64,000 bases of DNA from Clostridia bacterium (GTDB lineage Bacteria; Bacillota; Clostridia; Oscillospirales; UBA644), in the NCBI GenBank assembly GCA_017427285.1, contig JAFRTE010000043.1:1-64000 (forward strand), read 5' to 3'. Below, piece by piece: positions 1 through 7,661 of this stretch (its first letter is position 1; each line of letters starts with the position of its first letter). Position numbers and translations under genes: made by a program. Under the pieces are notes generated by a model that had not been told where the DNA came from, searched no databases, and worked only from the letters and a program-made list of their open reading frames with translations.

Positions 1-2
1 AC

Positions 3-809
3 TCCGGCGGCGGCTACACGCTGGCCGAGCTCGCCTTCACGCGGATCACCGGAACGACGCTGCGGGAGGCATTCCGGAAGGAGGTCGCCGAGCCTCTGGG
101 ACTGAAGCGCACCGGCTTTTTCCAGCCGCTGGACGAAGAGTTGGTTTCCAACGCAGCATTTGGCGGCAGACTTGCCGAAAAGGAAGATTCCGCGCACGGT
201 TATCACTACTATCCGGAGCATGCGGCTGCGGGCCTTTGGACGACGCCCACAGAGCTTGTCAAGATCGGCCGCGCACTTTCCAAGAGCTACCGCGAGGGCG
301 GCCTTCTCAGGAAGAAAACCGCAAGGCGCATGCTGACGCCGGTCATGGATAGCTACGGCCTGGGCATTCAAAGCTTCCGGGGCGATATCGGCTATCATGA
401 CGGATCGAACGAGGGCTTCCTGACGACCTGGCTATTCTCACTGCGGGAGGATCTGTGCGCGGCTGTGATGTTCAACCGGTCCACTGACGAACTTGACTGG
501 GAACAATCCTATATCGCCATCGAGCTGTTCCAGACCGCGGAGGAAGACCTGGCAGAGAAACCGAGCAAACGGAGCTTAAAAGCCCTGTGCGGCAAATACG
601 AGCATCCCGATGACGCCGAGATCTGCGTAGACGAGGTCTTCATGAAAGACGGAAAGCTGTACGCAAAGTTTCTAAGCGACGACGACGAGTTTACCAGTCA
701 GCTCTATCCCATCGGGAAGAAGACATTTGGCCGCAAGGGCGGCTTTGCCAAAATCATCTTTGGTGAAAACTGCCTGACTACCGACGGGATCACTTGCAAG
801 AAACTGTAA
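3..809 (+). CDS. Serine beta-lactamase/penicillin-binding-like hydrolase, 5' end outside the window
   Basis: The reading frame is open from the left edge and ends with TAA at 807-809, so only the C-terminal part (about 268 codons) is present. It begins within the motif SGGGYTLAE, which matches the second catalytic element (Y-S-x) of class C beta-lactamase/esterase-family proteins. The next block, PLGLKRTGFF, is also typical of that family. The SxxK nucleophile motif would lie off the left edge. A C-terminal domain of about 90 residues follows the hydrolase part, as in many of these proteins of unknown substrate. G/C-ending codons are clearly more frequent than in the neighbouring genes, which hints at separate ancestry. 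The family call is secure; the substrate is not known. Confidence 0.8.
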   Translation, partial: SGGGYTLAELAFTRITGTTLREAFRKEVAEPLGLKRTGFFQPLDEELVSNAAFGGRLAEKEDSAHGYHYYPEHAAAGLWTTPTELVKIGRALSKSYREGGLLRKKTARRMLTPVMDSYGLGIQSFRGDIGYHDGSNEGFLTTWLFSLREDLCAAVMFNRSTDELDWEQSYIAIELFQTAEEDLAEKPSKRSLKALCGKYEHPDDAEICVDEVFMKDGKLYAKFLSDDDEFTSQLYPIGKKTFGRKGGFAKIIFGENCLTTDGITCKKL

Positions 810-889
810 AATCAAAACGGCAGCAGAGTATCCCTGTTACGAGAATTAACGATAACCCTCATTTTGTTGAAATGGTAATCTTTAGCCAG

Positions 890-920
890 AAAAAAGGACT
901 TGCAATGCAAGTCCTTTTTT
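890..920 (+). terminator. Intrinsic terminator of the beta-lactamase family gene
   Basis: GGACTTG pairs with CAAGTCC around a 5-nt loop. The stem is extended by six A:T pairs, so it works in both directions, and the 3' arm is a T6 run. It lies about 80 nt after the stop codon. Confidence 0.75.
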
Positions 921-1054
921 CAACGATGTGTTCCGCTGCGCGCAACGAGATGTTTGCATCGCAAGCGATGTGCGCTTCGTGCGAGATGTTTGTCTTCGTT
1001 TGACGAGATATTGATACCGAAAAAAATACGACATCTTTCGAGATGTCTTTTTTT
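921..1054. repeat. Array of mini-hairpins joined by GATGT linkers
   Basis: The 810-1148 gap holds no convincing gene. After the terminator, GATGT recurs at 925, 949, 967 and 985, with a GATAT variant at 1007. Between the linkers are short self-complementary units: TTGC/GCAA at 954-964, GCGC/GTGC at 972-982 and GTC/GAC at 992-1004. The stretch closes with GACATCT-TTCG-AGATGTC (1030-1047) plus a T7 run, a perfect terminator-type hairpin whose arm contains the linker word itself. The regular 18-24 nt spacing suggests a mosaic intergenic repeat rather than random sequence. Function is unknown. Confidence 0.5.
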
Positions 1055-1073
1055 ATTTGTTTTTTGAAAAGTC

Positions 1074-1102
1074 TTGATTTTTTAATACGGATGTTGTATA
1101 AT
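1074..1102 (+). promoter_or_regulatory. Sigma-A type promoter of the M16C peptidase gene
   Basis: TTGATT at 1074-1079 and TATAAT at 1097-1102 with a 17-nt spacer, about 45 nt before the start codon. Confidence 0.75.
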
Positions 1103-1148
1103 ATGCAATGTTAAAGATAATATGCTTTAACTGAAGGAGGAAAAAGAT

Positions 1149-4100
1149 ATGAAAAAAATCCTTTCACTGTTAATTACGGCAATACTGCTTTTTTCGCTTG
1201 CTGCATGCAATGCGGGAGACGGCAGCGGACTGCCGAAAGTCGGTGACAAAGTTGAAGGCTTCGTAGTTAAAGAGACCCGCGATTTTCCGCTGGTCGGAGC
1301 GAAGCTGTTTTATATGGAACATGAGAAAACGGGCGCGGGTCTTGTTTACATTGCAAACAACGACACGAACCGTGTTTTCAATTTGACCTTTTTTACCCGT
1401 GCAATAGACAATACCGGTCTGCCGCACATTTTTGAGCACTCTACTCTGGACGGAAGCGAAAAATATCCCTCGAAGGCGCTGTTTTTCAACCTTTCGTATC
1501 AGACATACAACACTTACATGAACGCGATGACCTCGCAGCTTTATACAACGTACCCCGTTGCGAGTCTTTCCGAAGAGCAGCTTTTAAAATACGCCGATTT
1601 TTATACCGACAGCTGTCTTCACCCGATCATTCTCGAAGACGAGAGCATTTTCCGTGAAGAAGCGTGGCGTTACCGTCTCGCGGATATGGAAAGCGAACTT
1701 ACCATTGAAGGCACCGTTTATTCCGAAATGCTCGGCGCCACAAGCATAAACTCGGATGCATACAGAAATCTGCTTCGTTCCGCGTTCCCCGGAGCAACAG
1801 TATGCAACGTTTCGGGCGGCGACCCTGCGTCCATACCCGATATGACGTGGGAAAGTCTTCGCAGCTATCACGAGCTTTATTACCATCCTTCAAACTGCTG
1901 CGCTTTCCTTTACGGCGAATTTGAAGACTACACGGCGTTTCTCAAGCTTTTAAACGAAGCGTTTTCACCGTATGAAAAACGCGAATTCAGTTTTGAAGAA
2001 AAAAACTATACCGCAATTGAAGACGACGTTGTAAGCAACTGGAAATTCCCCGCCGAAACCGGTACGAGCACCGAAAACGCAAGTATTGTTTACTACGCGA
2101 TCATGTGCCCGGGACTTAAAGACGATCCCGAAGAGGAACTTGTTTACAATACCCTTACGGACCTTCTCAACGCAAGCGCTTCCACTCTTATGATAAACCT
2201 GAAACGCGCTATTCCGAGAGGAAGTTTCGGCACATATATAGAGCTTGACGGACCGGAAGACATGATAGTCTTTATTGCGATGAACGTTAATGAAAGCGAC
2301 GCGGAAACTTTCAGGGAAACCGTTGATTCTTCGCTTGCCGAAATCGCTAAGACAGGTTTTTCCGACGACCTTGTCGACGCCGTTATGAATTCCGTTGCAA
2401 TGAGCGTAAAACTGACAGGCGAGAGCAGCGATATAGGTGTTGATCTTATCGATACTTTTGTTAGCTACTACGCCGCTCGCGGTCAGATTTTCGGATACGC
2501 CGACTACGTTGACGCAATGGATAGATTTGAGGAGTGGAACAGCGAAGGTCTTTACGCAAAAGCCATTTCAGACCGCCTTATCGACGCCGAAATCACTATT
2601 TTAAGCACTACTTCTCCCGACCCCGGCGCGCGCGAAAAGCTTAACGCCGCTGAAAAAGAGCGTCTTGCAAGCGTTAAAGCTTCAATGAGCGAAGAAGAGC
2701 TTCAGGCGATAATCGATTCCGCGGCAAGCGAAGACGAAGAGGACGACGCGTCAGAATACATAAAGGCGTTGCAGGCGGTAACGGTTTCGTCTCTGCCCGA
2801 AGAATTCCGCGAATACGAGGTTTCGGAGCAAATGGGTGAAGACGGAGTAAATTACATAAACGCCGTTGCGGATGTTGATGGAGTGGGCGATATAGTCCTT
2901 CTTCTGGACGCTTCGTCGCTGCCGCAGAAGGATATTCTCTGGTTCCACCTTTATACCGATCTTCTCGGCGAGCTTGACACGGAAAAACACGACCGCGACG
3001 AGCTTTCGCTTCTGACGGGACGTTATCTTTACAACGGCGAGATAAGAATGTCCATTGCGGTAGACGAAGAAACCGGCATTTTCACACCCCGTCTGCGTGC
3101 TGGCTGGATCTCAGCCGACGAAGACCTTGAAACGGGCTACGACCTGATGTATGAGATCCTTTTCGAAACGGATTTCAGCGACGCGGAAACGGTGGCAAGT
3201 CTTATAGGCAAATACAAAGACTCGCTGAAAAACAGTCTGAATTCAAATTCATATTCTCCGATGCTTTACCGCACGATAGGCGCAAAGAGCAAGCTTTACA
3301 GTTATTACAGCTATTACAACGGAATCACATACTATCAGTTCCTTGAAGAGACGGAACAGACCGCCCTTGAAACTCCGGGCGTTGTAAAGCTCAAGCTTGA
3401 ATCGATAAAGAAATTCTTCAATAACCGCTACGGCGCCGCCGCAATCTTTGCGGGCAACGCCGAAAGCATAGAGTTAAACTCGGGATATGCCGCGGGATTT
3501 TTCTCAAAACTCGATGAAACGGCCCGCAAACGCGTTGATTACGACCTTCCTTCTCCATCCGGTTTTGAAGCGATGATAGTTGATTCAAACGTGCAGTATA
3601 ACGGCGTCACTGCGGACTACGATACGCTGGGCATGGAAGGATACAGCGGTTCTCTTGACGCGATATCAAGTATAGTAAGCGACAAATATCTTTACCCGAT
3701 GCTCAGAGACCAGTACGGCGCTTACGGCGTAATGACCGGCTTTATTGAGGACTTCGGCGCATATATCGTATCGTACCGCGACCCGAACATCGTTGAAACG
3801 TTTGAAGTTTACGAAAAACTGCCCGAATTCCTCTCAACACTCGAGCTTGACCAGGAAGAGCTTGACGGATATATCCTTTCGGCTTATTCCTACTACGCCA
3901 AGAGCCAGGGAGAGCTCAGCGGCGCGGTAAACGCAGCGTTCGACAAACTTCTTCATACCGATTCGAACGCGCTCTTGCTTGAATATATGCGGGACCTTAA
4001 GAGCATAACTGTTGAAAAGCTGCAGGATTTTGCGGATATTTACGAAAAACTCGTTACTGAGGGCATGCGGTTTACAACGGGAAGCAAAGCGGCGATAAAT

Positions 4101-4544
4101 GAGAACGAGGAATTTTTTGATACTATCCTTTCTCCTTTCGCAGGCGACGAAGTCGATCTTGACGACTTCAAAGAAGACCTCCCCTACTATGAAGCGATCG
4201 GCTTCGTACTCGATTACAATCTCATGTACCCCGTCGGCAGGACCGTATTCGGAGTTGACGAAACGGCAACGATGGGCGACGCCGCGATCGCTCTTTACGC
4301 GCTCGGTATTGACGACATAAGAGACGCTGAAACGGCGCTGACCGAAATTGCCGGATTCGGGATCCTATCTTCGAGCGCACAGGCAAGCGATCCGCTTACG
4401 GGCGCAGCGTTTGAAGACGCGCTTGCCGTTTTCAGCACGCTTGTCGGAGTTGAGTATGAAAAGAGCGGAGCAGACGACACCGTAATTACAAGAGGCCGTC
4501 TTGCCGAGATGATCATGGATTATACGCTTCCTCTTCTCGGATAG
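1149..4544 (+). CDS. M16C family zinc metalloprotease, lipoprotein with C-terminal SLH-like region
   Basis: The 1131-residue protein starts with a lipoprotein signal peptide (lipobox LAAC, Cys20), so it should be anchored outside the cytoplasmic membrane. The inverted zinc motif HIFEH is at residues 93-97, and the third ligand is probably the Glu of YSEM (about 193). This pattern and the two-lobed length place it in the M16C/falcilysin-PreP group, which degrades unstructured peptides inside a closed chamber. Family members are about 970 residues. The extra ~115 C-terminal residues contain two degenerate units resembling S-layer homology modules (LMYPVGRTVFGVDETATMGD, then ...TRGRLAEMI). The start is preceded by AAGGAGG. 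The gene appears monocistronic, with its own promoter and terminator. Family assignment is firm; the SLH reading is tentative. Confidence 0.85.
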   Translation: MKKILSLLITAILLFSLAACNAGDGSGLPKVGDKVEGFVVKETRDFPLVGAKLFYMEHEKTGAGLVYIANNDTNRVFNLTFFTRAIDNTGLPHIFEHSTLDGSEKYPSKALFFNLSYQTYNTYMNAMTSQLYTTYPVASLSEEQLLKYADFYTDSCLHPIILEDESIFREEAWRYRLADMESELTIEGTVYSEMLGATSINSDAYRNLLRSAFPGATVCNVSGGDPASIPDMTWESLRSYHELYYHPSNCCAFLYGEFEDYTAFLKLLNEAFSPYEKREFSFEEKNYTAIEDDVVSNWKFPAETGTSTENASIVYYAIMCPGLKDDPEEELVYNTLTDLLNASASTLMINLKRAIPRGSFGTYIELDGPEDMIVFIAMNVNESDAETFRETVDSSLAEIAKTGFSDDLVDAVMNSVAMSVKLTGESSDIGVDLIDTFVSYYAARGQIFGYADYVDAMDRFEEWNSEGLYAKAISDRLIDAEITILSTTSPDPGAREKLNAAEKERLASVKASMSEEELQAIIDSAASEDEEDDASEYIKALQAVTVSSLPEEFREYEVSEQMGEDGVNYINAVADVDGVGDIVLLLDASSLPQKDILWFHLYTDLLGELDTEKHDRDELSLLTGRYLYNGEIRMSIAVDEETGIFTPRLRAGWISADEDLETGYDLMYEILFETDFSDAETVASLIGKYKDSLKNSLNSNSYSPMLYRTIGAKSKLYSYYSYYNGITYYQFLEETEQTALETPGVVKLKLESIKKFFNNRYGAAAIFAGNAESIELNSGYAAGFFSKLDETARKRVDYDLPSPSGFEAMIVDSNVQYNGVTADYDTLGMEGYSGSLDAISSIVSDKYLYPMLRDQYGAYGVMTGFIEDFGAYIVSYRDPNIVETFEVYEKLPEFLSTLELDQEELDGYILSAYSYYAKSQGELSGAVNAAFDKLLHTDSNALLLEYMRDLKSITVEKLQDFADIYEKLVTEGMRFTTGSKAAINENEEFFDTILSPFAGDEVDLDDFKEDLPYYEAIGFVLDYNLMYPVGRTVFGVDETATMGDAAIALYALGIDDIRDAETALTEIAGFGILSSSAQASDPLTGAAFEDALAVFSTLVGVEYEKSGADDTVITRGRLAEMIMDYTLPLLG

Positions 4545-4570
4545 GAACGGCGAAAACAATAAATAGCATA

Positions 4571-4603
4571 ATGCACCTCACGTTTCCCGTGAGGTGCATT
4601 TTT
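4571..4603 (+). terminator. Intrinsic terminator of the M16C peptidase gene
   Basis: ATGCACCTCACG pairs with CGTGAGGTGCAT, followed by T5. It sits between convergent genes and could also act weakly on the minus strand. Confidence 0.85.
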
Positions 4604-4612
4604 CAGCGGTGA

Positions 4613-5251
4613 TTATCGGATTTTGTAGATTTTTCTGCCAAGTTCCCAAAAGATTATTGCCGCGGTCCAGCTTAAAAGGCAGATAGAGATAAGAAATACC
4701 GCTCCTATACCCCATCCCCAGAAAAGAAAACCGTAAATGTCGGTTGCGGGATCTGATTTGCCCGTCCAGCCGACAGCGTTTATTACAGAGTAGACCGCGC
4801 CGTAAAGAAACGTCGGCAGGATACCCCAGAGTGTCACGGAAAAGGGATATTTCCGTTCCGGTTTAAGCAAAAGCATTTTTATCATGCTCATTATGGGGAC
4901 TATAAGGTGAAAAAAGAGATTTGCGCGAAGATACATATACCCGTAGCCGTAAACGGGGCCGAGAAATCCGATCACGACAAGGAAAGTTACGGTCACAACG
5001 GTCGTGCCTGTAAGCTGAAAAATATAAAGAGCGTCGGGGATTTTTCCGTTGCGTTTTATCAGCGAATACAAAAGCGCGGCAAGCGATGAAAGAGCGCAAA
5101 ACACGTTTGACTGAACTGTGTAATACTTAAACGCGCCGAATCCTTTGGAAGAAAGCGAATCTTCCGATGGCGCCGTCATCATCAGGATAAGCGCAAAAAA
5201 TACAAATACAACGATTATGATATCAAAAATGACAGTAAGTTTTTTTCTCAT
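4613..5251 (-). CDS. Pr6Pr-like six-helix integral membrane protein
   Basis: A 212-residue protein with about six hydrophobic helices. The motif FKYYTVQSN after helix 1 resembles the F-x-Y-[FY]-T-x-Q-S-N signature of the Pr6Pr (FAR-17a/AIG1-like) membrane proteins. It starts 7 nt downstream of the GH2 gene's stop codon on the same strand, so it is probably the last gene of the glycan operon. The ribosome binding site is poor (GGATAAAAAG), which suggests translation coupled to the upstream gene. No biochemical role can be assigned from sequence. Confidence 0.6.
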   Translation of the reverse strand: MRKKLTVIFDIIIVVFVFFALILMMTAPSEDSLSSKGFGAFKYYTVQSNVFCALSSLAALLYSLIKRNGKIPDALYIFQLTGTTVVTVTFLVVIGFLGPVYGYGYMYLRANLFFHLIVPIMSMIKMLLLKPERKYPFSVTLWGILPTFLYGAVYSVINAVGWTGKSDPATDIYGFLFWGWGIGAVFLISICLLSWTAAIIFWELGRKIYKIR

Positions 5252-5258
5252 ATTCTTT

Positions 5259-7634
5259 TTATCCGACGGAAAGCGTCATCGTCTGTTCACCAAGACCTTC
5301 GGCGGTGATTTTGACCGTGATTTCTCCCGCTTCCCAACCCGAGCGGACTATCAGAAGGACTCTGCCGTTAAAAGACGTGAATTTTCCGGTAGTGTAGTTT
5401 TCTTCGGTTATCGGGCGCGCTATGCCGAATGCGGCAAGTTTGCCGGCTCCGCTTACCGATGCTGTGCAGGGAATTTCCGCATAGGGTACCCTTCTGCCGC
5501 AGCTGTCTGTGATTTCAGCGGTGATATACGCAAGAGAGCAGCCGTCGGCTCTGAGAGTATAAACGTCCGATGTCAGATTCAGCGCGGCGGGTTCGCCTGT
5601 TGTAGCGATTTCGTCGCGGCTGATTTCCTTTCCGTCCGTATAGCTTACCGCGGTAAGCGTTCCGGGGGTATAGATAATATCGAACGTTGCGGTATATCCG
5701 TTGGCTTTTCCGGCGGCTTTACGGCCCAGGCTCTCCCCGTTAAGTATAAGCTCCACTTCTTCCGAGGCGGAATAAACGTCAACGACGGTAGGTTTTCCCT
5801 CGTGACCGGGCCACGTCCAGCTGTTTTCGCAGGCAGGCCACGACCATGAGCCGATATTTGCCTTTTTACCGTAGTTTTCGGGATAACCGACTGCAATATA
5901 CGTTTCCGAAGAGCCCCAGACCGCTTTGCGCAAATGAAGCTGAGGTCTGTCAAAACCGCAGATATCAAAATCGCTGTCGTTTGCAAGACGCCACGGATAA
6001 GGAGAACTCAGATCTGCGGTTTCGGTTTCGTCGTAATAAACCGATTTTCCGATTCCCGCCTCGCCTAAATAATCAAAGCCCGTCCATGTAAAATCGCCGA
6101 TAACATAGGGAAGCTTTTCGACCTTATCCCACACAAAAGCGATATCCTTCGGAAAGCTTTCAGTCCCGCAGATAATTCTGTCGGGGAACTGTTTTCCGTC
6201 GTTTTCGTATCTTTCGGGCAGATAGTTATATCCCATTATATCAAGCACCGCGCCGAATGGCTCGGTGTATTTGCCCCAGTTTGCGTCGGAAAATTCTTTT
6301 GCCGCCTTTGCGCCTTCCGTTTCTTCTATCTGCTTTGCTTTTTCAAAAATATCCGCAGCCTCGTCGGGCACTGTACCGTTCCACAGCAGGCAGACAGCGC
6401 TTGTAACGGGGCGCGGATCGAGCGAGCGGACCTTGTTTGCAAGCATATCCGCCACCGCATACCCGTTTCCGCCTCCTCCGCGCTCGCTAACCTCGTTGCC
6501 TATCGACCAGATCGCGACCGACGGATGATTTCTGTCGCGCAAAATGAAGCTTTCCATATCCTTTTCCCAATTATCGTCGAAATAAAGATGATAATCGTTA
6601 TGATTTTTTCCGATCCTCCACATATCGAAAGCCTCGTCCATAACGATAAGCCCGATCTTATCGCAGATATCGAGCATATCCCTCGACGGCGGGTTATGAG
6701 CCGATCTTACGGCGTTGAATCCGTTGTTTTTCAGCAGCGAGAGCTTGCGGTATTCGCTGTCGTAAAACGACGCGGCGCCGAGAATTCCGTTATCGTGATG
6801 AATGCAGCTTCCTTTGAGTTTTACCGTTTTTCCGTTGAGCATAAATCCGTTTTTAACGTCAACTGAAACAGTGCGGATGCCGAATGAAACGAAATCGGAG
6901 TCGGTGATACGTCCGTTTTTCTCTTCTACCCGCGCGTTTACGGTGTAAAGATCCGGAGTATCGATATCCCAGATTTTTGCATCGGGGATTATAAGGCGCA
7001 AACGGCATACCGATTTGCCTTTTGCTTCGATATGGATGAGTCTTGACTCTGAAATTCCGCCTATCTCCGCAAAAACACGGAATTCTCCGGCTTTTTCCGT
7101 TTCGTTTAAAACGGTTATTTCAACCGTGACGTATGCGGCGTCGTCCGTGATCCTGTCGGTATGCGCATATATCCCCCAAGGGGCTATATGGACTTTTTCG
7201 CCAACAAGCAGATCAACGTGGCGGTAAATGCCGGAACCGCTGTACCAACGGCTGTTTAGCTGTTTGGAATTATCGACCTCAACGCAAAGCTTGCCGTCTT
7301 TTCCCGCTTTGGCAAACGGCGTAATATCAGCGTGGAAAGGCGTATAGCCGTACGGATGAAAAGCCGTCTCAACGCCGTTAAAGGAAACTTTTGTAAGCCC
7401 GTAAACGCCGTCAAACTCGACGAGCATTTTGCAGTCTTTCCATTTTTCCGGAATCGGAAGGATTTTTTCGTAGATCCCCCTCCCGCCGCGGTAATATCCC
7501 GTTGCCGCACCCGAAACTGCGTCGGGCGAAACGTCTGTACTAATAGTAAAATCATGAGGGAGATCTGTAAGCGATATGTCTTTTTGCTTATCCGAAGTAA
7601 AGATCCATGCGCGGTCAAGCGAAATGCGTTTCAT
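5259..7634 (-). CDS. Glycoside hydrolase family 2 (beta-galactosidase-like)
   Basis: 791 residues with the GH2 order: N-terminal jelly roll (sugar-binding) domain to about residue 150, an immunoglobulin-like domain, then a TIM barrel from about 265. The acid/base Glu381 is in SIGNEV and the nucleophile Glu492 is in CGTESFP. SAHNPPSRDMLD is the conserved barrel start. Two further beta domains follow the barrel; the first (from about 610) looks like DUF4982 and the second is Ig-like. No signal peptide is visible, so action on imported oligosaccharides is likely. AGGAG lies upstream of the ATG. Beta-galactosidase is the usual activity of this architecture, but beta-glucuronidase or related activities cannot be excluded. 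Confidence 0.85.
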   Translation of the reverse strand: MKRISLDRAWIFTSDKQKDISLTDLPHDFTISTDVSPDAVSGAATGYYRGGRGIYEKILPIPEKWKDCKMLVEFDGVYGLTKVSFNGVETAFHPYGYTPFHADITPFAKAGKDGKLCVEVDNSKQLNSRWYSGSGIYRHVDLLVGEKVHIAPWGIYAHTDRITDDAAYVTVEITVLNETEKAGEFRVFAEIGGISESRLIHIEAKGKSVCRLRLIIPDAKIWDIDTPDLYTVNARVEEKNGRITDSDFVSFGIRTVSVDVKNGFMLNGKTVKLKGSCIHHDNGILGAASFYDSEYRKLSLLKNNGFNAVRSAHNPPSRDMLDICDKIGLIVMDEAFDMWRIGKNHNDYHLYFDDNWEKDMESFILRDRNHPSVAIWSIGNEVSERGGGGNGYAVADMLANKVRSLDPRPVTSAVCLLWNGTVPDEAADIFEKAKQIEETEGAKAAKEFSDANWGKYTEPFGAVLDIMGYNYLPERYENDGKQFPDRIICGTESFPKDIAFVWDKVEKLPYVIGDFTWTGFDYLGEAGIGKSVYYDETETADLSSPYPWRLANDSDFDICGFDRPQLHLRKAVWGSSETYIAVGYPENYGKKANIGSWSWPACENSWTWPGHEGKPTVVDVYSASEEVELILNGESLGRKAAGKANGYTATFDIIYTPGTLTAVSYTDGKEISRDEIATTGEPAALNLTSDVYTLRADGCSLAYITAEITDSCGRRVPYAEIPCTASVSGAGKLAAFGIARPITEENYTTGKFTSFNGRVLLIVRSGWEAGEITVKITAEGLGEQTMTLSVG

Positions 7635-7661
7635 AAAAATGTCTCCTTTATATCGGGTAAA

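Noticed and set aside
794-1003. 69-codon ORF overlapping the end of the beta-lactamase family gene
   Set aside because: It reads through a terminator hairpin and the GATGT repeat; its repeated EMF/AMCAS residues simply translate the repeat, and it lacks a ribosome binding site.
5145-5849. 234-codon plus-strand ORF opposite the GH2 gene
   Set aside because: Antisense shadow of a well-supported GH2 gene; its residues show no family pattern. Similar long antisense frames, such as 10629-11378, 14547-15251 and 53796-54974, are dismissed for the same reason.
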